Source of the DNA: Neochlamydia sp. AcF84
GTDB lineage: Bacteria; Chlamydiota; Chlamydiia; Chlamydiales; Parachlamydiaceae
Length of the DNA stretch: 64,000 bases
Direction: 5' to 3'
Assembly: GCF_011087585.1 (NCBI RefSeq)
Contig: NZ_VJOT01000054.1
Coordinates: forward strand, 1-64,000
In this document: positions 9,615 to 18,135 of the stretch, piece by piece
How positions within the stretch are numbered: position 1 is the first letter of the stretch
Layout: the number at the start of each line of letters is the position of its first letter
The notes under the pieces: model-generated
Told to the model about the DNA's origin: nothing
The model's database searches: none
What the model saw: the letters and a program-made list of their open reading frames with translations, nothing else
Program-made: the position numbers and the translations under genes

Positions 9615-9854
9615 ATGTTTGGTCTTGAAAAGCAGAAAAAGAAAAAAGGCGAAGAGTTTACTTTTGAGCTAGAAAAAGAATTAAAAGCTTTTAATAGCCA
9701 TCAAGATTATAAGAAAAAAGTTGAAGAAAGAATACAGGATATTAGAAGTTTATTAAGGAAAGGTGAAAATAAAGGCGAATTTGACAAATTGGGAGTACTT
9801 TTACATGGGTACACCTCTTTATTAAAAATTATGTCCCGCCTCTCGCCTAAGTAA
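9615..9854 (+). CDS. cdsE: Needle chaperone CdsE (SctE/YscE-like, CT665 homologue)
   Basis: A 79-residue, highly charged helical protein. CT665/CdsE, with CdsG, is described as a chaperone that keeps the needle subunit CdsF monomeric in the bacterial cytoplasm. The assignment rests on size, helical content (many Lys/Glu, no membrane segment) and position between cdsD and the needle gene, not on a sequence signature. A consensus promoter precedes it, and a long hairpin separates it from cdsF. Confidence 0.72.
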   Translation: MFGLEKQKKKKGEEFTFELEKELKAFNSHQDYKKKVEERIQDIRSLLRKGENKGEFDKLGVLLHGYTSLLKIMSRLSPK

Positions 9855-9860
9855 ACTAAA

Positions 9861-9945
9861 TTAAGCGCTCTGCTGGGCGGCAATTTCTAAAAGCAGAGAT
9901 AGAGGATTGATTCTCTATCAAATTGAGGCCCAGCTGAACGCTTAA
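9861..9945 (+). promoter_or_regulatory. 85-nt hairpin between cdsE and cdsF
   Basis: Four nested pairs are visible: TTAAGCG 9861-9867 with CGCTTAA 9939-9945, GCTGGGC 9872-9878 with GCCCAGC 9928-9934, CAATTT 9881-9886 with AAATTG 9920-9925, and GATAGAG with CTCTATC at the tip. No U-run follows, so it looks more like an mRNA-processing or stability element than a plain terminator. Confidence 0.65.
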
Positions 9946-10051
9946 CAACATGTATGAAGTGAGAAGTGATTCAGAAAGAAGATGAATGCTCATCTTCAGG
10001 AAATGAAATTTCCAGTATGAATCTCTGGCACGCTTATACTCCTAAATTAAC

Positions 10052-10057
10052 AGGAGG
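10052..10057 (+). promoter_or_regulatory. Consensus ribosome binding site of cdsF
   Basis: AGGAGG lies 7 bp before the ATG of the needle gene. It is the strongest Shine-Dalgarno in the T3SS run and fits a protein needed in many copies. Confidence 0.7.
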
Positions 10058-10064
10058 ATAAAAT

Positions 10065-10358
10065 ATGTCTTCAAATAGTAACCAATCATTTCCTTCAGCT
10101 CCTACTAGCTATAGCGGAGCTAATCGCCAATCGGGATTTGAGGTACAATCGCTTATTGGTATCATTAACAATGCTGTATCTAGCGCTAAAGCTAAACTAC
10201 TGCAAATTCAAAATAATAGAAGTTCTATTAGTATTGGAGATATGTTTGAAATGCAAATGCTGATGAATCACCTTTCTCAGTTATCAGAAATGACTACTGA
10301 TATTGTCAGTGCCTCTAATACGGCGATTTCATCAATGGCACGTAATATTAAATCATAA
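10065..10358 (+). CDS. cdsF: T3SS needle filament protein CdsF (SctF)
   Basis: Subunit of the hollow needle that projects from the injectisome. It has 97 residues with a Ser/Gln/Gly-rich flexible N-terminus (about 1-25) and two amphipathic helices split by a short turn near residue 55 (NNRSSISIGDMFEMQM), the usual helical hairpin of SctF proteins. It lies between the chaperone genes cdsE and cdsG, as CT666 does. The N-terminal tail is somewhat longer than in C. trachomatis. A consensus AGGAGG ribosome site precedes the ATG, and stable hairpins lie on both sides of the gene. Confidence 0.85.
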   Translation: MSSNSNQSFPSAPTSYSGANRQSGFEVQSLIGIINNAVSSAKAKLLQIQNNRSSISIGDMFEMQMLMNHLSQLSEMTTDIVSASNTAISSMARNIKS

Positions 10359-10372
10359 GCTTAAAAAAAAGA

Positions 10373-10439
10373 CTGGATCAAAGTCTGATAAAAACAGGAA
10401 TGTTCATAAAGAGCAAAAGCAACATTATCTTTGATCCAG
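10373..10439 (+). promoter_or_regulatory. 67-nt hairpin between cdsF and cdsG
   Basis: CTGGATCAAAG at 10373-10383 pairs perfectly with CTTTGATCCAG at 10429-10439. An inner AATGTT/AACATT pair extends the structure. It starts 15 bp after the cdsF stop. There is no terminal U-run, so it may protect the 3' end of a processed cdsF mRNA or act as an attenuator before cdsG. Confidence 0.65.
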
Positions 10440-10504
10440 GCTAAGTCTAAAAGTTAAGTATCTGCAGGTATCATTGAACGACGGAAAAAAAGGATAGCAG
10501 GAAC

Positions 10505-10954
10505 ATGACGAAAGAAACGATTGAGGATTTCAAAGAAGATTTTTCTCTCTTCATTGAAGCAGGCTTTATAGCAGTGAAACAGCTTGATGAGATCAGTGCT
10601 TCACGTATCTTCCAAGCTGCCCAAACCCTCAATCCTGACAGCACAGCCCCTCAAATTGGCTTAGGCTACATCGCTCTTAATAAATTGGAAGTTAAGCAAG
10701 CTACAAAAATTTTTGAAGAAGTGGTTCAAAAAGAACCGGAAAATTATTTAGCACAGACTTTTTTGGGCATAAGCTTCCTATTAACAAAGCCTAAACGTAA
10801 AAAAGGGGAAAAGCTTATTCAAGAAGCTATGGATAAAAGCAATGACCCTACAGTTAAAAACTTGGGATTCCTTTCGCTGCAATGGGCACAAAAAGATTTA
10901 AATGACTTAAAATCACACTTTTTCAATCACGAAAAAGGTGAAGTAAAAAAATAA
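10505..10954 (+). CDS. cdsG: TPR needle chaperone CdsG (SctG, CT667 homologue)
   Basis: A 149-residue helical protein with tetratricopeptide-like pairs: ASRIFQAAQTLNPDSTAPQI followed by KATKIFEEVVQKEPENYLAQ, modulo degenerate positions, at about residues 35-95. YscG-type proteins wrap the C-terminal helix of the needle subunit together with the SctE partner and prevent early polymerisation. Position after cdsF and the TPR fold support the call. The C-terminal 30 residues are Lys-rich. Confidence 0.82.
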   Translation: MTKETIEDFKEDFSLFIEAGFIAVKQLDEISASRIFQAAQTLNPDSTAPQIGLGYIALNKLEVKQATKIFEEVVQKEPENYLAQTFLGISFLLTKPKRKKGEKLIQEAMDKSNDPTVKNLGFLSLQWAQKDLNDLKSHFFNHEKGEVKK

Positions 10955-11022
10955 AAGTAGAGTAGCTTAACAATCTTAATAATTAGTTAACCTAATGAAA
11001 TTAAGATAGGAAGTTAAATATT

Positions 11023-11703
11023 ATGACAATAGATAAAATAGACGAAATAAAAAAGATAGGCAGTTCGAAGCTTAGTGCAAACGCAGAAGCAGAAGGACTG
11101 GTTGATAAGGATCACTTTGAATCTTTGATGCTTCAGCAAGAGCAACAGCAAAAGCAACAAAAAGAAGCCACGACTGTTGAAAAAATTGAGTCGATCAATA
11201 GTAAGCCTACCTTAATGGAGCAAGTGGCCGAGCTTAATAAAAAAGTTGATCAAGTTAAAAAAGTACAGCCAGTAGATATTGTAGCCCAAGCTCAGGATGT
11301 CATGTCACGCATGTCTCAAATTCAAGACCAGCTGGCTCTCCCTGGACAAGCTATTAAGCCAGCTTACCGTAATCTTTTAAAGAACAAGCTTACCCATATT
11401 AATGATAACTTGCGGATAGCTCTTTCTGCTGCCGGAGTAGAAAATGTTCCCCCTGCTCCTCAAGCCATCTCTCCCAATCCGATTGACCGCTTTTTAGGCT
11501 TTCTTACCGATGGGCAAGCCCAACTGAAATCGATTACTAAAGAAGTTCAATACATGCATTTAAATAAAAATAATATAAATGCTGCAGCCATGCTAGCCGT
11601 ACAAATTAAAGTAGGTTTTATCCAACAAGAGCTAGAATTTTTTAGTAGCGTATTAAATAAAGCCCTAGAATCTACCAAAACAATTATGAACGTCCAAGTC
11701 TAG
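11023..11703 (+). CDS. Conserved chlamydial T3SS-cluster protein (CT668-like)
   Basis: A 226-residue soluble protein. The N-terminal half is charged and glutamine-rich (EQQQKQQKEATTVEKIE near residue 40); the C-terminal half is predicted helical and ends LNKALESTKTIMNVQV. It sits between cdsG and the ATPase gene, the position of CT668, whose exact role is not established; a structural or regulatory T3SS role is likely from location. I see no enzyme motif, signal peptide or membrane segment. Confidence 0.65.
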   Translation: MTIDKIDEIKKIGSSKLSANAEAEGLVDKDHFESLMLQQEQQQKQQKEATTVEKIESINSKPTLMEQVAELNKKVDQVKKVQPVDIVAQAQDVMSRMSQIQDQLALPGQAIKPAYRNLLKNKLTHINDNLRIALSAAGVENVPPAPQAISPNPIDRFLGFLTDGQAQLKSITKEVQYMHLNKNNINAAAMLAVQIKVGFIQQELEFFSSVLNKALESTKTIMNVQV

Positions 11704-11802
11704 TTTCGAGAAAATGCTTGCAAGTTGATTTGAATCATTAATAAAAGCCTACTATTGCCATCACTTTAAGCATATTGAGAAGATTAAGGAGCACTATTAA
11801 TA

Positions 11803-13119
11803 ATGAGCTTGGATGATAAATTTGATAAACTCTTAGGAAGTATTGATGAGCTAGAGTTGACTACCGTCAATGGACGCATCACAGAAATAGTGGGAATGCT
11901 AATCAAAGCTATTGTTCCTAATGTGAAAATTGGAGAAGTTTGCCTTGTCAAACGTGAAGGTGAACCATTACGCACAGAAGTCGTAGGTTTTACCCGTGAA
12001 GAAGTTCTTCTTTCTCCGCTAGGAGAAATGAAAGGGATAGGCCCTTCTTCAGAAGTTATCCCCACTCATATGCCTCTTCATATTAAGGTAGGCCCTAATC
12101 TCTTAGGACGCGTATTGAACGGGTTAGGAGAACCTCTAGATGTAGAAACCAAAGGGCCTTTAGAAGTAGATGAGATTTATCCAGTCCTTCAAGCTCCTCC
12201 CGATCCCGTTAAAAGGAAAAGAATCGAAGCCCCTTTATCTGTTGGAGTGCGGGCGATAGACGGAGTTTTGACTACCGGCTTAGGACAAAGGGTAGGAATT
12301 TTTGCAGCTGCTGGTGGAGGTAAATCAACCTTACTAGGCATGATTGCTCGTAATGCACGTGCGGATGTAAACGTAATCAGCCTTATTGGCGAGAGGGGAC
12401 GTGAACTACGCGATTTTATCGAAAAAGATTTGGGACCCGAAGGTTTAGCGCGTTCTGTGTTGGTCGTATCCACTTCTGATCAGGCCTCGCAGCTAAGGCT
12501 CAATGCTGCCTATGTAGGAACAGCTATCGCCGAATACTTTAGAGATCAAGGTAAATCGGTAATTTTAATGATGGACTCTGTGACTCGCTTTGCGCGTGCC
12601 TTGCGTGAGGTTGGTTTAGCTGCTGGAGAACCACCTGCCCGTGCAGGTTACACTCCCTCTGTTTTTTCCACACTGCCTAAGCTGTTAGAACGTGCTGGCA
12701 ACTCAGATAAAGGCTCTATTACCGCCTTCTATACTATTTTGGTAGCAGGTGATGATATGAATGAACCCGTAGCCGATGAGGTGCGCTCTATTTTAGATGG
12801 TCACTTAATTTTATCTGCCGATCTGGCGCGTCAATATCACTATCCTGCTATCGATGTACTTTCTTCTGCCAGCCGGGTTATCATGTCGATTGTTCCTAAA
12901 GATCATTTACAATTGGTGGGTAAATTAAAAGAAGTATTAGCTAACTATAAAAAAAATGAGCTTTTAATTAAAATTGGTGAATATAAACGAGGAGCCGATA
13001 AAGCAGGTGACTTTGCCATCGATTATATTGATAAAGTTAATAGGTTTTTAAAGCAAGGCGTGGAAGAAAAATGCTCTTTTGAAGAGACCTATCAATTGCT
13101 AAAAAATCTTTTCAAATGA
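11803..13119 (+). CDS. cdsN: T3SS ATPase CdsN (SctN)
   Basis: Hexameric ATPase at the base of the injectisome; it strips chaperones and unfolds substrates. The 438-residue length fits the family. The Walker A loop AAAGGGKST is at about 168-176, the Walker B strand ILMMD near 254-258, and the family signature [21 protein letters not shown] follows in part ([18 protein letters not shown]). The N-terminal beta-barrel domain runs to about residue 90, and the C-terminal helical domain binds chaperones and the stalk. An ATP-synthase-like [14 protein letters not shown] segment is present. It is followed closely by the stalk gene cdsO (18 bp), so the two are probably co-translated. Confidence 0.96.
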   Translation: MSLDDKFDKLLGSIDELELTTVNGRITEIVGMLIKAIVPNVKIGEVCLVKREGEPLRTEVVGFTREEVLLSPLGEMKGIGPSSEVIPTHMPLHIKVGPNLLGRVLNGLGEPLDVETKGPLEVDEIYPVLQAPPDPVKRKRIEAPLSVGVRAIDGVLTTGLGQRVGIFAAAGGGKSTLLGMIARNARADVNVISLIGERGRELRDFIEKDLGPEGLARSVLVVSTSDQASQLRLNAAYVGTAIAEYFRDQGKSVILMMDSVTRFARALREVGLAAGEPPARAGYTPSVFSTLPKLLERAGNSDKGSITAFYTILVAGDDMNEPVADEVRSILDGHLILSADLARQYHYPAIDVLSSASRVIMSIVPKDHLQLVGKLKEVLANYKKNELLIKIGEYKRGADKAGDFAIDYIDKVNRFLKQGVEEKCSFEETYQLLKNLFK

Positions 13120-13137
13120 TAAGGACTATGAGCTCTC

Positions 13138-13644
13138 ATGAATAATATAATATATCCTTTGAAACAGGTTTTAGATATCAAACGGCGACGTGTAGAAGAT
13201 GCTGAAAAAATTTTAAAAGAGAAAAAAGAGTTATTAGCAAAGGAAGAAGAAAAGTTAAAAAATGTAGAAGCTGTAAGAAACAAGGTTTTGGCCCATCAAC
13301 AAGACAAATTGCAGCAATTACGTGTTGAAAGTAGCCACCTTACAACCAGCCCTAAAGTCCAGCAAATGAAAATTTATCTAAAAGTAGTGGCAGAAAAACT
13401 ACAGATAGAAGAAAAAAAAGTTAAGGATCAAAAAGATCAAGTTAAAATGGCTCAAAATAAAGTAGAAGAAGCTAAACAAGAATTGGATCGAAAGCGTTTA
13501 GAAGTGGATAAGCTCAAAACTCATCAAGAAGACTGGACAAAAGAAAGAGCTAAAGAATTAGAAATTATAGAAGCACGCGAGCAAGATGAGTTAGGAAGCA
13601 CGATGTTCTTGGGTAGAATGCAATCCGCAAAAGCTTCAAAATGA
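13138..13644 (+). CDS. cdsO: T3SS stalk protein CdsO (SctO, FliJ/YscO-like)
   Basis: A 168-residue protein that is almost entirely a Lys/Glu-rich alpha-helical coiled coil (for example KILKEKKELLAKEEEKLKN). SctO forms an antiparallel coiled coil in the pore of the ATPase hexamer, like the gamma subunit of F1, and contacts the export gate. It begins 18 bp after cdsN, the usual pairing. Secondary structure and position are the evidence; sequence conservation in this family is low. Confidence 0.85.
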   Translation: MNNIIYPLKQVLDIKRRRVEDAEKILKEKKELLAKEEEKLKNVEAVRNKVLAHQQDKLQQLRVESSHLTTSPKVQQMKIYLKVVAEKLQIEEKKVKDQKDQVKMAQNKVEEAKQELDRKRLEVDKLKTHQEDWTKERAKELEIIEAREQDELGSTMFLGRMQSAKASK

Positions 13645-13701
13645 TAAAAATTAATTTCTGTCTGATGGGCAGTGAAAAAGACAGAAAAGGAGTTAGCTAA
13701 T

Positions 13702-14676
13702 ATGTATAACTTTAAAATTACAGGCGATCAGAATAAAGATAATGTCACTATTAATCGCGCCTCAAGCTCTAGGCCTTCAGGCTCTTCCTCCCGCGATTTC
13801 CAAAAGGTTCTTGGCGAAAAAGAACGTCGTCAAAAAGAGGAAGAAGAAGATTCTAAAAAAGCAAAAACTGTAGACCCCTCTTTTGAAGCAGAAGTTCTTT
13901 CTCTTACCGAAGAAATGCCTAGTCCAAAACAACCCTCCCTGTTTGATCTTTCTAAAGAAGTAGTTAAAAAGAAAAGTGAGAGCGAAACTTCTGAAGTAGC
14001 TAAAATGGTCTCCTCAGAAGAGCTCCCTATGGAATCTCCTAATGGGCTCTATAAAAACTTAGCATTAAAGGAAAAAGCTTCCCGAGCTAAAACAGGGGAA
14101 GGAATGTGGGAAGAATCTCATAAAGATAAGTTAGAAGCTAATGAAGATAAAAAGCCTATACGCTTTTCCCAAGAGGCAGGGGATTTATCTCATGTTAACC
14201 CTCTAGCCTTGCATGTAAGCGCTAGCTCTCAGTCTCATAATCAAAATCTAGAGACAAATATGCCTTCTCAAAAACTGACCACGCAACAGCTAATAGATGC
14301 TATTGTGAAAGCTATCACTACCATAGATAGCCAAGGTAAGACGGATACCATAGTTACTTTAAAGCATCCCCCTATGTTTGCAGGTGCCAATCTGGTGCTC
14401 ACCTCCTATGAAAGTGCCAAAGGAGAATTCAATATTCGCTTTGAAAATCTAAGCCAGGGTGCCAAATCATTCATGGATATGCAACAAAATCAACAATCCT
14501 TGCTTTCATCCTTAAATGAAAAAGGATATACTGTCCATATGGTAGTAGCTACTACTCAAATTGAAACTCCTCCATTTAATCCTGCAGCACCTCAGCAATC
14601 CCCACGTGATGGCCAGCAAGAGGAGCAGCAAAAACGACAAGACAATAGAAAGCAAAAAGAAGATGAAGAAAGTTAA
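13702..14676 (+). CDS. cdsP: Needle-length / substrate-switch protein CdsP (SctP)
   Basis: SctP proteins act as molecular rulers for needle length and switch export to late substrates. The N-terminal two thirds is Ser/Lys/Glu-rich and probably disordered, as expected of a ruler. A C-terminal compact FliK-like region at about residues 190-290 includes QGKTDTIVTLKHPPMFAGA and LTSYESAKGEFNIRFENL. The tail is Gln/Glu-rich. I chose the ATG at 13702 because AAGGAG lies about 10 bp before it; the frame is open to a GTG at 13672. Position after cdsO matches CT671. Confidence 0.8.
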   Translation: MYNFKITGDQNKDNVTINRASSSRPSGSSSRDFQKVLGEKERRQKEEEEDSKKAKTVDPSFEAEVLSLTEEMPSPKQPSLFDLSKEVVKKKSESETSEVAKMVSSEELPMESPNGLYKNLALKEKASRAKTGEGMWEESHKDKLEANEDKKPIRFSQEAGDLSHVNPLALHVSASSQSHNQNLETNMPSQKLTTQQLIDAIVKAITTIDSQGKTDTIVTLKHPPMFAGANLVLTSYESAKGEFNIRFENLSQGAKSFMDMQQNQQSLLSSLNEKGYTVHMVVATTQIETPPFNPAAPQQSPRDGQQEEQQKRQDNRKQKEDEES

Positions 14677-14969
14677 GGACTACCAATTCTTAAGAAAGCT
14701 AAAAAGATGATAAATCGCTTGGGCCAGAGCTCCTACCCGACTAAACAAAACCTTTTTTTTCTAAAGGCTTATCTGATGAAGAAGGGGTTAAAATAGACAC
14801 CCCTATCCTTGATAAAGAAGAGTAGGATTAAATTAAAAATAGTGATAAACATGAAAATGTCAATCTTTTAAAAAGCGCTATCTTATAAGGCTTACAGTTT
14901 TAAAAAAGTCTAATACTTACTAGGTATTTTGCTAAGAGAGCTTAAAATTTTTTAAATTGTACTTTTGCA

Positions 14970-15000
14970 TTGACAATCTCGACTCCTTTTATGTCATTAT
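14970..15000 (+). promoter_or_regulatory. Possible promoter of cdsQ
   Basis: A perfect TTGACA (14970-14975) is followed after 19 bp by CATTAT (14995-15000). It lies in the 350-bp gap after cdsP. If real, transcription starts near 15007, so the cdsQ start must lie downstream of that. Confidence 0.4.
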
Positions 15001-15034
15001 AAAGAGGTATATAACATTTTATGAAGGCGTGCGC

Positions 15035-16363
15035 GTGACTTCCCCTAAAGCTTCGATGCCATACGATTGGCTTAAACAAATTCCTACCGCTCTTTTGCAA
15101 CTAGATGAAATCCCGCTCATTGGATCATCCCCTCCTTTTCCATGGGAAGATTTATCTAAAGGGCTAGAAGAGATCTTTCAGATCCCGGATTTTAAAATAG
15201 AGCCCACTCCTTTCCAATGGCGTACAAAAGACGAGCTATGCGTGGGGATGGGTCCAGTCATCCCCCTCTCTTGCTCGATTCCCTCTCTAGAAGGTCAATT
15301 GACATGGATAATGGCAGCAGAAGATATCTATCGTTTGATATCTCTTCTCCTTAACGAGGATGGTCATGAGCATGATGTACTCGAAGATGAATTCCTGCAA
15401 GGCTTTTATTGCTTTGCCGCCTATGAAGTGATACACTTAATCAATAAGCTTCCTTTCGATCAATCTCTTTCTCCACAAATTTTACAAGAAAGTAGTATAC
15501 CGGTAGAAGACTCCCTTTGCGCAGACATCAAAATTCAACTGCGTGGAAAGACTTTAATAGGACGTATGATTGTCTCGCCTACCTTCCGCCGTTCTTGGAA
15601 AGAAAAATATGCCGAACGTTCTCTAGAACTTCCTTTGCATGCATCGTTGGCCGAACAACTGACAATTCCAGTGCATATAGAAGCAGGAAGAACCTCTATC
15701 CATCCATCAGAATGGAAAACCGTTAGAAAAGGGGATTTTATTCTTCTGGATTCTTGCACAGTAAAACCTTATGATGATAAAGGTGGACGCATTACCCTTA
15801 CTGTCAACGGCCTCCCTTTTTTCATTGGAAAAATTAAAGACGGAAATATTAAAATCTTGGACCACCCATTGTATTATCAAGAGGAAGAGACCTTTATGAG
15901 TAAAATTCCCTCCGAAGAACAGGATGATTCATCTTTAGATTTTGAGTCAGAATTAGAATTCGATTCTGAAATGGAATCTGATATGGAATCCGATTTTGAG
16001 TCAGAAATGGAAGCAGAGTCTGAGCATGAGTCTGAAGAAACATCGAATTTGGCCCTCGACGAGAAACTTAAAGATAGAGAAATAGAAGAAGATCTTACCT
16101 CTTCAGAAGAAGAATCTTCGGCTGTGATACCCACAGAAACGTCGGTCAAAATTGATGAGATTCCTTTATCTGTTATCATCGAAGTAGGCCGTCTGCAAAT
16201 GTCTGTAAAAAAAATGCTTGAACTGCAGCCAGGCAATTTATTGGAGCTAGATGTCCATCCTGAAAACGGTGTCGATCTGGTCGTCAATGGAAGACGTATT
16301 GCCAAAGGTGAATTAATTAAGCTAGGTGAAGCCTTAGGCGTAAGAATTCTAGATATTAGCTAA
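15035..16363 (+). CDS. cdsQ: T3SS cytoplasmic (C-)ring protein CdsQ (SctQ)
   Basis: SctQ forms the cytoplasmic sorting platform. A first SpoA domain is near residues 200-290 (LAEQLTIPVHIEAG, LTVNGLPFFIGKI) and a second is at the C-terminus (IPLSVIIEVGRLQMSVKKML, VNGRRIAKGELIKL). They are joined by a very acidic, repetitive Ser/Glu/Asp linker of about 70 residues (ESELEFDSEMESDMES). The frame is open from 14957, but a likely promoter covers that start. GTG 15035 has GAAGG 7 bp upstream and is my choice; GTG 15029 and ATG 15056 are alternatives. An in-frame internal ATG with its own ribosome site is at 15896. Confidence 0.88.
   Translation: MTSPKASMPYDWLKQIPTALLQLDEIPLIGSSPPFPWEDLSKGLEEIFQIPDFKIEPTPFQWRTKDELCVGMGPVIPLSCSIPSLEGQLTWIMAAEDIYRLISLLLNEDGHEHDVLEDEFLQGFYCFAAYEVIHLINKLPFDQSLSPQILQESSIPVEDSLCADIKIQLRGKTLIGRMIVSPTFRRSWKEKYAERSLELPLHASLAEQLTIPVHIEAGRTSIHPSEWKTVRKGDFILLDSCTVKPYDDKGGRITLTVNGLPFFIGKIKDGNIKILDHPLYYQEEETFMSKIPSEEQDDSSLDFESELEFDSEMESDMESDFESEMEAESEHESEETSNLALDEKLKDREIEEDLTSSEEESSAVIPTETSVKIDEIPLSVIIEVGRLQMSVKKMLELQPGNLLELDVHPENGVDLVVNGRRIAKGELIKLGEALGVRILDIS
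15881..15898 (+). promoter_or_regulatory. Internal ribosome site and start for a short CdsQ-C form
   Basis: GAGGAAGAG at 15881-15889 precedes an in-frame ATG at 15896 inside cdsQ. Translation from there gives about 155 residues: the acidic linker plus the second SpoA domain. YscQ, Spa33 and SsaQ are known to make such a short form by internal initiation; here it is an inference. Confidence 0.5.
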
Positions 16364-16454
16364 ATCACCCTGCACTGCAAAGGAGAAAATTTATTTTGCC
16401 TGTATAGCTCTCATAATTATTGAGAAAATAAAAATGTAGGCTTGATTCTATCTT

Positions 16455-18020
16455 ATGACTGCTTCTGAATCTCATCAACGCTCTACCCTACCTACCGCAT
16501 CCTCGGATAAGGAAAGTTTTCTCTCCCTCCCTCTTCCTAAAAAAATCGGTCCTTACAAGATTGAAGCACTTTTAGAAAAAGGAGGAATGAGCATCCTTTA
16601 TTTAGGCACGCATCCTGAAACCAATGAGCCTACAACCATCAAAGTTCTTTCTCCTAAATTTGTTTCTAATCCCGAAATTGTTGAACGTTTTCTAAAAGAA
16701 GCCGAGATTATAGCCTTGGCAGACCATCCTAACATTGTCAAACTGTATGGGCAAGGTAAATGGGCTGGAGGGCTTTACATCGCCATGGAATTCATTCAAG
16801 GTATTTCATTGCGCCAATACATCTTGCAAACCCCTATATCTCTTAGAAGAGCGTTAGAAATTATTATAGATATTTCCTATGCACTTTGTCATCTTCATAC
16901 CCATGGGGTTATTCACCGAGATTTAAAGCCTGAAAATATCCTAGTGACTGAATCTGATGTCATCAAAGTGATAGACTTTGGCATCGCCCAACTTCTTAAA
17001 GAATCTTCTTCTGATCTCTCTAAACAACCAAGAATGATAGGTACACCTATCTATATGAGCCCTGAACAGCAGCAGCATCCCGACTCAGTCTCTTTTCCTT
17101 CCGATATATATTCATTGGGTATCATTGCTTATGAACTTATGCTAGGTAAGCTCAGCCAGGGGCATATTCATCTTTCTTTAATGCCCAAAGGCATGCAAAA
17201 AATTCTTGTGAAAGCTTTGCAACCAGAAGTTAGGGACCGATACCAAGATATTGTAGATTTTATTGCTGCTGTATCTGGTTATCTAAATTCTGAGAGCTTT
17301 GAGAAAGATAAAATTGTTAAAGATTACTTGAGCGAACTATCAGAAAGCTTACGCCGCACTCAAGCAGTTCTAAGTCATGACAAGGCCCCCCAATGGAACG
17401 GCGTGCACGTCAAAGTTACAGCCTCTAACACCCATGCTATTGCAGGAGTGTATTACGATTTTCTCGAAATAAATCCAGGCTTGTACGGCATTGCTTTTGC
17501 TGAATCTTCCTTAAATTACTCCGATGGTATGGTGGCTTGCTCTATCTTTCGAGGCATGCTAAAAGCTCTTTACAGAAGAGTAACTGATCTTAAAGAATTA
17601 GCTGATCTCCTTAACCAACTCGTCATCGAAGATGGTTTAGATAAAAGCCTCAAATTTAATTATTTAGTTATCGATACCCAGCAAAATAAGGTACAATATT
17701 TAATTTGTGGCCATAGCTATCTATGGGCTCGACCCCATCACAAAACACCTTTTAAAGTCATTTGTGAAAATCCCCCGCTAGGCGCTGATCCACATTCACA
17801 ATTCCAAATTCAGCAAGTCGATTGGAAATCTAATGACTCTTATATATTAAGTAATAGTAATCTAGAAATGTCTGAAAAGGAATTGTTGGAGATTTGGCAA
17901 TCAGCAGAAAAGCTAAGCCCTCCTCTATGGATGGAAATTTTTCTACGAAGAAAAAGGGCTATGCATAAAATTTTATCGGAAAAAACAATTACCTTCATTG
18001 CTATACAATCTCTAGCCTAA
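16455..18020 (+). CDS. pkn5: Ser/Thr protein kinase Pkn5-like, with C-terminal phosphatase-like domain
   Basis: A Hanks-type kinase domain spans about residues 30-285: glycine loop LEKGGMSILYLG, ATP-site Lys in TTIKVL, catalytic loop HRDLKPEN near 153, DFG near 174, and GTPIYMSPEQ activation segment. All catalytic residues are present. The 230-residue C-terminal part has the pattern of a PP2C/SpoIIE (RsbU-like) domain (AGVYYDFLEI, SIFRGMLKAL, CGHSYLWARP), but the metal-binding Asp of the usual GGDYYD is Val, so it may be catalytically dead. There is no membrane segment. Position after cdsQ matches CT673 (Pkn5). In Chlamydia the secretin gene follows directly; here 4.6 kb of accessory DNA intervenes. 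Confidence 0.88.
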   Translation: MTASESHQRSTLPTASSDKESFLSLPLPKKIGPYKIEALLEKGGMSILYLGTHPETNEPTTIKVLSPKFVSNPEIVERFLKEAEIIALADHPNIVKLYGQGKWAGGLYIAMEFIQGISLRQYILQTPISLRRALEIIIDISYALCHLHTHGVIHRDLKPENILVTESDVIKVIDFGIAQLLKESSSDLSKQPRMIGTPIYMSPEQQQHPDSVSFPSDIYSLGIIAYELMLGKLSQGHIHLSLMPKGMQKILVKALQPEVRDRYQDIVDFIAAVSGYLNSESFEKDKIVKDYLSELSESLRRTQAVLSHDKAPQWNGVHVKVTASNTHAIAGVYYDFLEINPGLYGIAFAESSLNYSDGMVACSIFRGMLKALYRRVTDLKELADLLNQLVIEDGLDKSLKFNYLVIDTQQNKVQYLICGHSYLWARPHHKTPFKVICENPPLGADPHSQFQIQQVDWKSNDSYILSNSNLEMSEKELLEIWQSAEKLSPPLWMEIFLRRKRAMHKILSEKTITFIAIQSLA

Positions 18021-18049
18021 ATTGAGCTAAAGCTTAAAGTTTAACTTAT

Positions 18050-18125
18050 AAAGTTTTTGCGATAATACCTTTTAAAGAAACTACATCTGCATAAACAAAA
18101 AAGAAATTAATTTTTTTCCAAGCTC
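18050..18125 (-). repeat. Degenerate repeat coding AWKKINFFF..ADVVSLKGI, copy 1
   Basis: On the minus strand this can encode AWKKINFFFVYADVVSLKGI before a stop. A very similar stretch occurs at 55555-55640. Both look like the last residues of a lost gene. It lies just outside the inverted repeat of the decayed IS5 copy. Confidence 0.45.
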
Positions 18126-18135
18126 CCTCTACCCA

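Noticed and set aside
15877-16305. 142-codon minus-strand Ser-rich frame inside cdsQ
   Set aside because: Antisense of the acidic Ser/Glu linker; no independent support.
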